DNA from: Luteitalea sp.
GTDB lineage: Bacteria > Acidobacteriota > Vicinamibacteria > Vicinamibacterales > Vicinamibacteraceae
Direction: 5' to 3'
Assembly: GCA_009377605.1 (NCBI GenBank)
Contig: WHTT01000070.1
Span: forward strand, 1 to 33,601
DNA length: 33,601 nt
The position numbers and the translations under genes were made by a program. The first letter of the stretch is position 1; each line of letters starts with the position of its first letter. Under the pieces are notes generated by a model that worked only from the letters and a program-made list of their open reading frames with translations, did no database searches and was not told the DNA's origin. Shown here in pieces: positions 7,920-14,925 of the stretch.

Positions 7920-9176
7920 TTATTCCGGCTGCGCAAAGATGAGGCTCGCATTCGTGCCTCCGAAGCCGAATGAGTTCGTCATCGCATGCGCGATCGCCAG
8001 CGGCACTGCGCGCTGCGCCACCAGGTTCAGCCGGTTGTCCTCGTCTGGCTGCTCGAGGTTGATCGTCGGCGGTACGATTCGATCGCGGAGCGAGAGCACC
8101 GTGAGGCCCGCTTCGAGCGCCCCCGCGCCGCCGAGCAGATGGCCGGTCATCGACTTTGTCGAGGTCACGCGTAGCGAGCTCGTGTGCTCACCGAAGACCC
8201 GTTCGATGGCCGCGGCTTCCGCTCTGTCACCGAGCGGGGTCGATGTCGCGTGCGCATTGAGATACTGAATCTGCCGGGGTGAGAGTCCGGCGTCTTCGAG
8301 CGCCACGGTCATCACCCGGCCCACGCCTTCACCATCCTCGGGCGGCGCCGTGGGGTGGTGGGCATCAGCGTTCATGCCGTATCCGACCACCTCGGCCAGC
8401 ACGCCAGCACCGCGGCGTCGCGCGTGCTCACGTTCTTCGAGCACCAGAATGCCGGCGCCTTCACCGACGACGAACCCGTCCCGCTGGACATCCCATGGGC
8501 GGCTCGCCGATTGAGGCGCATCGTTGCGCGTCGAGAGCGCTCGCATCGCAGCGAACCCCGCGATCCCGAGCGGCGTGATGCTCGCTTCGGTGCCGCCGGC
8601 GATCATCGCGTCGGCATGGTCGCCTTGAATCAGACGAAACGCGTCTCCAATCGCATGGGCGCCGGTCGTGCAGGCCGTGGCCACCGCGGAGTTCGGCCCC
8701 TTGGCGCCCAGGCGCACGGACACCTGCCCGGCGGCCAGGTTCACAATCGCCGAGAGAATGAAGAAGGGAGACACGCGATCCGGCCCGCGCTCGAGCAGCA
8801 GTCGATGCTCCCGCTCGATGACCTCGAAGCCGCCAATGCCGCTCCCGATGATCACACCGATGCGAGCCGCATTCTCGGCGCCCACGCGAAGGCCGCTCTC
8901 CGCGACGGCCATCGAGGTGGCAGCAAGCGCGAACTGGATGAACCGCCCGCACTTCTTCACTTCTTTCTTCTCGAGCCACTGCAGCGGATCGAAGGCCTCC
9001 ACTTCACCGGCAAACCTGACTGCATAGCGTGAAGCGTCGAACGACGTGATCGGCCCTATACCCGATCGTCCGGCAAGAATGGCGTGCCACGTCGCCTCGG
9101 TTCCAACGCCGAGCGGCGAAACCAGCCCTACGCCTGTAACAACGACTCGTCTTTGCAACGATCGCGACTCCGGCAT
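7920..9176 (-). CDS. fabF: Beta-ketoacyl-ACP synthase II (FabF/KAS II type)
   Basis: A 418-aa cytoplasmic condensing enzyme that elongates acyl-ACP with malonyl-ACP. The whole KAS II architecture is visible: RRVVVTGVGLVSPLG at the start, active-site Cys169 in VATACTTGAH, His309 in NAHATSTPLGD, His346 in KSMTGHLLGGAGALE, and the C-terminal SFGFGGTNAS loop. The length is normal. It stands alone: no acpP, fabD or fabG is next to it, and its neighbours face it tail-to-tail (cytochrome, 89-bp gap) and head-to-head (TonB receptor, 457-bp gap). It may therefore be an accessory or specialised copy. The start at ATG 9176 has only a weak AGG-type ribosome-binding site but agrees with the family N-terminus. 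Confidence 0.93.
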   Translation of the reverse strand: MPESRSLQRRVVVTGVGLVSPLGVGTEATWHAILAGRSGIGPITSFDASRYAVRFAGEVEAFDPLQWLEKKEVKKCGRFIQFALAATSMAVAESGLRVGAENAARIGVIIGSGIGGFEVIEREHRLLLERGPDRVSPFFILSAIVNLAAGQVSVRLGAKGPNSAVATACTTGAHAIGDAFRLIQGDHADAMIAGGTEASITPLGIAGFAAMRALSTRNDAPQSASRPWDVQRDGFVVGEGAGILVLEEREHARRRGAGVLAEVVGYGMNADAHHPTAPPEDGEGVGRVMTVALEDAGLSPRQIQYLNAHATSTPLGDRAEAAAIERVFGEHTSSLRVTSTKSMTGHLLGGAGALEAGLTVLSLRDRIVPPTINLEQPDEDNRLNLVAQRAVPLAIAHAMTNSFGFGGTNASLIFAQPE

Positions 9177-9282
9177 TAACCTGTATATACACTATTCGTG
9201 CGCTTTCCCCGTGCTGGACGCTCGAGCGACGACACACGCGCGAGGTCTCGCGTTGCGGGATCGCGCTGACCCCACCGAGGCT

Positions 9283-9299
9283 GAAATAGTCGCTATTTC
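9283..9299. promoter_or_regulatory. Candidate operator: perfect 7-3-7 palindrome GAAATAG-TCG-CTATTTC
   Basis: The arms 9283-9289 and 9293-9299 are exact reverse complements. The element is AT-rich in otherwise GC-rich DNA and lies between two divergent genes, about 105 bp from the fabF start and 335 bp from the receptor start. Those properties suit a dimeric repressor site better than a terminator. The regulator is unknown. Confidence 0.4.
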
Positions 9300-9412
9300 T
9301 ACCCATTTTTACCCGTCGATTGGCGGCGTTCCGCCTGTACACTTCTTGGCTAGACCGATCACAAGTGAAACGGGCACCTTTCACGGCGGCCGAGTCGCTG
9401 GTTCCTTTCCGC

Positions 9413-9442
9413 TTGACAGGGATCCGGCCTTGGAGGTAAAAC
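9413..9442 (+). promoter_or_regulatory. Possible sigma70-type promoter for the TonB receptor transcript
   Basis: A perfect TTGACA (9413-9418) is followed after 18 bp by TAAAAC (9437-9442), which matches four of six -10 positions. It would give a leader of about 185 nt before the receptor start. The weak -10 and the 18-bp spacing make this tentative. Confidence 0.3.
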
Positions 9443-9445
9443 ACC

Positions 9446-9526
9446 GTGAACGTTTACGATCACATTTTCGCTCATCCTGTTGGAGTGATGCGGCTTGGCG
9501 GCGGTGTTGCCTGGCCGGCCGTGTAA
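9446..9526 (+). CDS. Possible 26-aa leader peptide or short protein upstream of the receptor
   Basis: GTG 9446 follows a strong GGAGG (9432-9436) at 9-nt spacing and opens a 26-codon frame (starts MNVYDHIFAHPVG, ends GGGVAWPAV) closed by TAA 9524-9526. No family is recognised and there is no membrane segment. The good ribosome-binding site and the position in the receptor leader are the only support; it could be chance. Confidence 0.2.
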   Translation: MNVYDHIFAHPVGVMRLGGGVAWPAV

Positions 9527-9633
9527 CGACGTGTGCGCAACCAATGGGGCAGCGATTCATAGGGAGAATGGGGGCGGGTCGCTCGGCGTAACCGAGACGC
9601 CGAGCTCCGGGCAGGCGCCGCCGGGAGGTTCAC

Positions 9634-12600
9634 GTGACGAGGAAGTACCTTGTAGGACTCCACGTTGTAGTTGTCTGTCTTTGCCTCAACGGCCTAGCTC
9701 TGGCCCAACGATCTGACAGGGCAATCATTTCGGGCGTGGTGACCGACCCCGACGGCTCCGCCATTCCGGGAGCAACCGTCACGGTCCTCAATGAAGGCAC
9801 AGGGGTCGAGACCGTGCTTGTGACCAACAGTGCCGGCGCGTATAGCACTCCCCCGCTGGTCCTGGGCACGTACACGGTCACGGTCGAAATCGAAGGCTTC
9901 AGGACGGCCACGACGTCCGGCATCCTGGTGCAAGGCGCCGCCGTCACCCGGCAGGACATCACGCTAGAGCTGGGCGCGATCACCGAAACCGTCGAGGTGA
10001 CGGCCGGGCCCGGAGAGCTCAACGTCACCACACCGGACGTGAGCCACACGATCAACCAGAAGTATTACGAGGACCTCCCCATCATCACCGCCGCAGACGT
10101 TCGCCTTGCCGAGTCCGTGCTTCAAATCCAGCCGGGGTACGTGCCGATGACGCCGAACGGCGATCCGATGTTCCGGGGGAGTCAGTTCAACTCCCGCATC
10201 AACGGCGGCCAGACGATGGCGACGGAGAACTTCTTCGACGGAGCGGCGTTTGGCTACGCCGTCGGACACCAGCAGAGCCACGAGAGCACGCCGCCCGTGG
10301 AAGCCGTCCAGGAGGTGAACGTCATCAGCTCGACCTATTCGGCGCAGTACGGGCACACCAGCGGCGGCTTTATCGAGTACACGTCCAAGTCGGGCACCAA
10401 CACGCTGCGCGGAAGCGTGTACGGATACTTTGCCGATGACCGGTTCAACGACGAGCCGGCAATCGGCGCGGGTAAGACGCCAGTCAGCAACAACAACTAC
10501 GGGTTCACGTTGGGCGGGCCCTTCGTCATTCCGGGGCTGTACGACGGTCACAACAAGACCTTCTTCTTCACCAACATCGACTACACGAGGCTTCGCAGCG
10601 GCGTGCTGCCCGGGTTCACCAACACCACGCCCATCGACGCGTTCAAACAAGGCGACTTCAGCGCGATGCTGACCGGCGTGCAAACCGGCACGGACGTGTT
10701 GGGGCGGCCCATCATGGAGGGGCAAATCTTCAATCCGGCCACGACGCGCCTCGTCGACGGCATCCCGGTACGGGATCCGTATCCGGGCAACATCCTTCCC
10801 GCGGATGATCCTCTCGGGAGCCAGGTTGCCTCGCAGATTGTCCCGCTCATGGTCTCGCCCGACCGCCCAGGTCTGCAGGACAACGTGGCGGGCAACGACG
10901 CGGGCGACCAGACCTGGGAGCTGGATGCGCGGAACATCATGTTCCGCGTGGATCACAGCTTTACACCAAACTTCCGGGCGAGTCACAGCTTCTACTGGAA
11001 CCACCGCCCCTCCATCCGGAACTGCGGCGGGGCCGACGGCTGTGACGTGGAGTTCGACGGCGAAACGGAATCCGGACAGAACGACGACTACGTCGGCGAG
11101 GGCTTCTTCCAACGCATTTCCACGCAGCACGCACACCAGCAGTTCGACTGGATCATCAACGACAACCTGCTCAATCACACCACCGTCGCTTACGACCGCT
11201 GGTTCATGGGAGGCAACTCCCTCTCAGCAGGTGCGGGGTGGACGCAGCGCTTCTGGGGGGAGAGCAACGGCGGCATTCTGGAGACCAACGCCGGACCGCC
11301 GCAGATGAACTTCGCTGGCAATATCCCCTACAACACCGTCGGCCTCAGTTGGCCAGACTTCGGCTTCCTGGTGAACAACCGCTGGCAGTTCTCGAACGAC
11401 CTGACGTGGGTCAAGGGGCGGCATACCATCAAGACGGGCTTCGAGTACCGCCATCACGAGTTCCCGTTCCGCGGCTGGGGCGTCGGTGGCGCTGGCGGCA
11501 ACTTCGACTTCAATCGCCTTGGAACCGGCACTTGGGATGCTTCCGGAAATTCCCTCACGCAGACCGGCGATCCCTTTGCATCGTTCCTGCTCGGCCAAGT
11601 GCATCAGTCCAACCAGGTCATCCGCGCCGAGCCCACCTTCTACGAGGCATACACGGCGGCCTGGATCAACGACGAGCTCAAGCTCACCGACCGGCTGACG
11701 CTGACCCTCGGGCTGCGCTTCGACTACCAGTTCGCGCGCACGGAGGGCTCCGATCAGTACTCCACTTTTGATCCGACGGTACCCAATCCTGCCGCGGGAA
11801 ACACTCCGGGGGCGCTGATTTTTGCCGGAAGCGGCGAGGGTCGTGCCGGAACGCGCACCTTCGAGGATCCGCCGCTCGATGCGTGGGGCCCGCGCGTGGG
11901 CGCCGCCTATCGACTCGACGACCGGACCGCCATTCGCGGAGGTTATGGGATTTACTACGCCGGCGTCGCCTTCGACCAGTTCGTCGGACAACCCACGCTC
12001 GGGTTCCAGGAGAACGCGCTGGCCTCGAACACCACCGCCGGCCGCGAGGCAGTGTTCCATCTGGATGAAGGGTTCCCAGAAGATGAGGTGACGGAGCCAC
12101 CGTTCATCGATCCAGCCTTTTCCAACGACGCGAACGTGCTTGCTGTCACGCCGGACGGGCTGACCCTACCGCGCTTCCAGAACTGGTCACTGTCGGTTCA
12201 GCGGCAGCTCACCAACAACATGATGTTGGACGTTTCGTATATCGGCAACCGCGGGACCCGCTTGAACCATCACTGGCGGACGCTCGGGGTGGATGGCAAC
12301 ATGAACGATCCGTCGGTGCTGAGCTTGGGGTCGGCGGTTCTGGGCGCCGACATCAACTCGGACACGGCGCGCGACGCGGGGATCAGTCCGCCCTATCCTG
12401 GCTTCACCGGGACCGTGGCGCAGGCGCTGCGGCGTTATCCCCAGTACCAGGAAGTCCAGTGGCGCGGCGTCCCCACCGGAGAGAGTCAGTACCATGCCCT
12501 GGAGCTCGTCCTGAACCAGCGTCTCTCTCAAGGCCTCCAGTTCCGCGTGGGATACACCTATTCCAGGCTGGAGAACAACGGCGCGGAGAGTGCCCAGGGG

Positions 12601-13218
12601 AACAACGGCGCCAACGCAGGCATTCAGAATCCCGCTGATACGCTTCCGCGGATCCGGAGCGCTGATGATGTGCCGCATATCTTCCTGACGGGCTTCACGT
12701 GGGAGGTGCCTGGCGGCGAACGCTGGCAGTCGGGTCTCGCCAGGGCACTTCTGGGGGGCTGGAATGTGAGCGGGACGTTCCGCTACGAAAGTGGGCGGCC
12801 GCTTCTGATCACCATGGCCAACGATCTCGGGCCCTTCCTCTTCACCGACCAGAAGCGGCCCAATCGCGTGGCTGGTGTCGACGGCGTGGCGGCAAGCGGT
12901 GGCTTCGATCCAGACACCGACAACTACTTCAACAGGGACGCGTGGGAAGATCCAGGTCCGCTTCAGTTCGGCAACGCGCCTGAACGCGACGGGACGGTGA
13001 GAGGATTCACCAACTTCAGTGAAGACATCAGTTTCTTCAAGGAGTTCCGGCTGCGCAACCCGGGAACATTACGGTTCCAAGCCCAGATCGGTAATCTGTT
13101 CAACCGGACGTTGTGGTGCAATCCGAACACGGACTGGAGCTCAGGTGCCTTCGGTCAGGTCATTGCGCAGTGCAACCAGCCGCGGTCGGTTCAGCTCGCT
13201 GTCAGGTACGATTTCTAG
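9634..13218 (+). CDS. TonB-dependent receptor, Oar-like, with N-terminal carboxypeptidase-regulatory domain
   Basis: A 1194-aa outer-membrane transporter. A Sec signal peptide (1-24, ending LALA-Q) is followed by a carboxypeptidase-regulatory-like beta-sandwich (about 30-120, with SGVVTDPDGSAIPGATVTV and GTYTVTVEIEGF). Next come a plug domain (about 125-260, with RGSQFNSRINGGQ and EVNVISSTYSAQYGHTSGG) and a long barrel ending in the aromatic signal LAVRYDF for BAM insertion. The start is GTG 9634 with GGGAGG at 9623-9628. This Oar-like class is greatly expanded in Acidobacteriota and is usually proposed to import large carbohydrates or peptides; the ligand is unknown. The gene is followed by two TPR genes and three CRTAC1 genes on the same strand. 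A double-hairpin repeat starts right after its stop codon. Confidence 0.93.
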   Translation: MTRKYLVGLHVVVVCLCLNGLALAQRSDRAIISGVVTDPDGSAIPGATVTVLNEGTGVETVLVTNSAGAYSTPPLVLGTYTVTVEIEGFRTATTSGILVQGAAVTRQDITLELGAITETVEVTAGPGELNVTTPDVSHTINQKYYEDLPIITAADVRLAESVLQIQPGYVPMTPNGDPMFRGSQFNSRINGGQTMATENFFDGAAFGYAVGHQQSHESTPPVEAVQEVNVISSTYSAQYGHTSGGFIEYTSKSGTNTLRGSVYGYFADDRFNDEPAIGAGKTPVSNNNYGFTLGGPFVIPGLYDGHNKTFFFTNIDYTRLRSGVLPGFTNTTPIDAFKQGDFSAMLTGVQTGTDVLGRPIMEGQIFNPATTRLVDGIPVRDPYPGNILPADDPLGSQVASQIVPLMVSPDRPGLQDNVAGNDAGDQTWELDARNIMFRVDHSFTPNFRASHSFYWNHRPSIRNCGGADGCDVEFDGETESGQNDDYVGEGFFQRISTQHAHQQFDWIINDNLLNHTTVAYDRWFMGGNSLSAGAGWTQRFWGESNGGILETNAGPPQMNFAGNIPYNTVGLSWPDFGFLVNNRWQFSNDLTWVKGRHTIKTGFEYRHHEFPFRGWGVGGAGGNFDFNRLGTGTWDASGNSLTQTGDPFASFLLGQVHQSNQVIRAEPTFYEAYTAAWINDELKLTDRLTLTLGLRFDYQFARTEGSDQYSTFDPTVPNPAAGNTPGALIFAGSGEGRAGTRTFEDPPLDAWGPRVGAAYRLDDRTAIRGGYGIYYAGVAFDQFVGQPTLGFQENALASNTTAGREAVFHLDEGFPEDEVTEPPFIDPAFSNDANVLAVTPDGLTLPRFQNWSLSVQRQLTNNMMLDVSYIGNRGTRLNHHWRTLGVDGNMNDPSVLSLGSAVLGADINSDTARDAGISPPYPGFTGTVAQALRRYPQYQEVQWRGVPTGESQYHALELVLNQRLSQGLQFRVGYTYSRLENNGAESAQGNNGANAGIQNPADTLPRIRSADDVPHIFLTGFTWEVPGGERWQSGLARALLGGWNVSGTFRYESGRPLLITMANDLGPFLFTDQKRPNRVAGVDGVAASGGFDPDTDNYFNRDAWEDPGPLQFGNAPERDGTVRGFTNFSEDISFFKEFRLRNPGTLRFQAQIGNLFNRTLWCNPNTDWSSGAFGQVIAQCNQPRSVQLAVRYDF

Positions 13219-13275
13219 GTAGGGCCGCCTCGCCGAGGCGGCCGTGACGGCGCGCCCGGCGAGCGCGCCCTACCT
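13217..13275. repeat. Double-hairpin repeat bounded by AGGTAGGGC/GCCCTACCT
   Basis: A perfect 9-bp terminal inverted repeat (13217-13225 and 13267-13275) encloses two hairpins: GGCCGCCTC-GCC-GAGGCGGCC and GGCGCGC-CCGGCGA-GCGCGCC. The element overlaps the TAG stop of the receptor gene (13216-13218). The same modules recur at 19974-20093, 20211-20236, 21882-21972, 26449-26525 and 31656-31684. It could form a transcript-stabilising or terminating structure. Confidence 0.85.
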
Positions 13276-13276
13276 C

Positions 13277-13346
13277 AATCACGAAGGACACGAAGGGCAC
13301 GAAGAAGACTGTTGTTTTCTTCGTGATCTTCGTGTCCTTCGTGGTT
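13277..13346. repeat. Long inverted repeat built from CTTCGTG units
   Basis: The 30-nt arms 13277-13306 and 13317-13346 are reverse complements at 27 of 30 positions, with a 10-nt loop. Each arm consists of about 9-bp CTTCGTGNN units (CACGAAGNN on the other arm). The right arm ends 4 nt before the GTG start of TPR1, and further CTTCGTGGT-like units continue into that gene's signal-peptide codons. Confidence 0.9.
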
Positions 13347-13350
13347 TAAC

Positions 13351-14925
13351 GTGATCTTGGTGCTCTTCGTGGTGAGATCCTTCGTGGTGAGGACCAGCGT
13401 GGTGGGCCTAGTGCTGTCCTTCGTGGTTGCCTCCATCGCAAGCGCGGACTCGCGCGAGGCCCTGCAAAAGGCGGCATGGCTCGCCCAAGAGGGTCGGCTA
13501 GACGAGGCGGAGCAGCAGGCGCGGCTGGCGCTCGCCGATCCAGAGACGAGCGCCGCCGCCTACTCCGTGCTCGGTGCGATTCGGTTTCAACAGAAGCGAC
13601 TCGACGAAAGCGCCGACTTCCTCCAGAAAGCCATCGAGCTCGAGCCCCGCCTGGCGGGTGCGCATCTCAGCCTTGCGCAGGTCTACACCGTTCAAGGCAA
13701 GCCAGAGCTGACGCTCGGGCTGTTCGAGCGGGTTTTGGAGCTGGATCCCTCGAATGCGACCGCGAGGCTTGCGCTGGCGGTCTCGGCGACGGAGAACGGC
13801 GACTACGAGCGCTCGTTGAAGCTGGCCGCGCCCGTGCTGCCAGCCCTCAAACAATCGCCCGACGGTCTGCTCCTCCTCGCCACCAACTACTTGAAGACGG
13901 GGAATCAGACCGCCGCAAGGGAGCTATTGGAGGATTGGGCGCGTCTTGCCAACGTTCCTCAAGAGTTGTCCATCAAGCTCGGTCTACTGCTCGTACAAGA
14001 GGGCCTCGTCTCTGAATCCATCACGACCCTCGAGCGCGCCAGCGAGGCTGGCCCATCGTCGTACGAGCTGGCGTTCAATCTCGCTGGCGCGTACCTGCTC
14101 AACAAGGAGCCTGCGCGAGCGTTGGAGGCCTACGACAAGGCACTCGAGCTGAGGCCCGATTCGCTGGCTGCGCTGCAGCAGGCAGCCAGCATCGCAGAGC
14201 GGCAGGGCGAGCTGGAACGCTCGCTTTCCTACTGGATTCGAGCCAGGAAGGTCAAGCCAGACAATCCTGAGATTCTGCTCGGCTTTGGTCGCGTCTGTCT
14301 GAAGATGGACCTGCTGGAGGACGCCGAGCCGGCGTTGGACAAGGCGGCACGCCTGAAGCCAGACGAGGCGGCATATCAGTACACGCTTGCCGCCGCGAAG
14401 GTTGGCAAGAAGCAGTTCGAGGCAGCCCAAGGCTTGCTCGAGCGCCTTGTCGAGAAGCAGCCAGACGACCCGCAGGTTCAGTATGGGCTGGGATCGGTCC
14501 TGTATATCCGGGGTCGTCTAGACGAGGCCGCCGAGCACTTGCGCGAGAGCATTCGGTTGCAGCCAAAACAGCTCGCGTCCTACCATTACCTTGCGCTCGT
14601 CGACAGAGACCAAGGCCGCGATAGCGAGGCCATCGAGACCTTCGAGAGACTGCTCCAGCGCTATCCCGATCACGGGCCATCCCGCGAGGTCTTGGGGGAG
14701 CTCCTCATGGGTGCCCGCCGGTACCGCGAGGCCGAGATCAACCTGCGGCGAGCGGTCGGTCTCGATCCGAAGTCCGTGAAGGCCAACTACCAGTTGGGTC
14801 TGCTCCTGGCGCGGATGGGTAGGAAGGAAGAGGCGAACGAGCAGCTCGAGCTGGCGAAGTCTCTCCGCAAGGAAGACCAAGCCACGTCGCGCTTGCAGCT
14901 TCGCATCTTGGACCCCGATCGATGA
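13351..14925 (+). CDS. Exported tetratricopeptide-repeat protein (TPR1)
   Basis: Up to 524 aa: a signal peptide (about 1-32, ending SIASA-DS) and then TPR units through to the C-terminus, about 13 by eye. Typical unit features are LGAIRFQQKRLDESADFLQK, LELDPSNA and LGSVLYIRGRLDEAAEHLRE. It is probably a periplasmic scaffold binding partner proteins. The ORF opens at GTG 13351 with no visible ribosome-binding site; in-frame GTG codons at 13372 or 13387 would also give good signal peptides, so the start is uncertain. The hydrophobic core contains LFVV, SFVV and SFVV, encoded by copies of the CTTCGTGGT repeat seen just upstream. The last codons overlap the next TPR gene by 4 bp (ATGA), indicating translational coupling. 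Confidence 0.87.
   Translation: MILVLFVVRSFVVRTSVVGLVLSFVVASIASADSREALQKAAWLAQEGRLDEAEQQARLALADPETSAAAYSVLGAIRFQQKRLDESADFLQKAIELEPRLAGAHLSLAQVYTVQGKPELTLGLFERVLELDPSNATARLALAVSATENGDYERSLKLAAPVLPALKQSPDGLLLLATNYLKTGNQTAARELLEDWARLANVPQELSIKLGLLLVQEGLVSESITTLERASEAGPSSYELAFNLAGAYLLNKEPARALEAYDKALELRPDSLAALQQAASIAERQGELERSLSYWIRARKVKPDNPEILLGFGRVCLKMDLLEDAEPALDKAARLKPDEAAYQYTLAAAKVGKKQFEAAQGLLERLVEKQPDDPQVQYGLGSVLYIRGRLDEAAEHLRESIRLQPKQLASYHYLALVDRDQGRDSEAIETFERLLQRYPDHGPSREVLGELLMGARRYREAEINLRRAVGLDPKSVKANYQLGLLLARMGRKEEANEQLELAKSLRKEDQATSRLQLRILDPDR

Larger units (their letters stand above)
9177..9633. other. 457-bp divergent intergenic region between fabF and the TonB receptor gene
   Basis: The region holds no convincing full-length gene. 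It contains a perfect 7-3-7 palindrome (9283-9299), an adjacent pair of TACCC boxes at 9300-9316, a possible plus-strand promoter (9413-9442) and a short frame with a good ribosome-binding site (9446-9526). A smaller palindrome CGCGAG-GT-CTCGCG lies at 9239-9252. An AT-rich TGTATATACA stretch at 9181-9191 lies directly before fabF. No RNA gene or eroded gene fragment was recognised. Confidence 0.6.

Noticed and set aside
9541-9588. Short ATG frame MGQRFIGRMGAGRSA in the receptor leader
   Set aside because: It has only 15 codons, no ribosome-binding site and no similarity.
13219-13350. CRISPR-like repeat region
   Set aside because: Repeats are palindromic modules and inverted CTTCGTG units, without regular direct repeats separated by unique spacers, and no cas genes are present.
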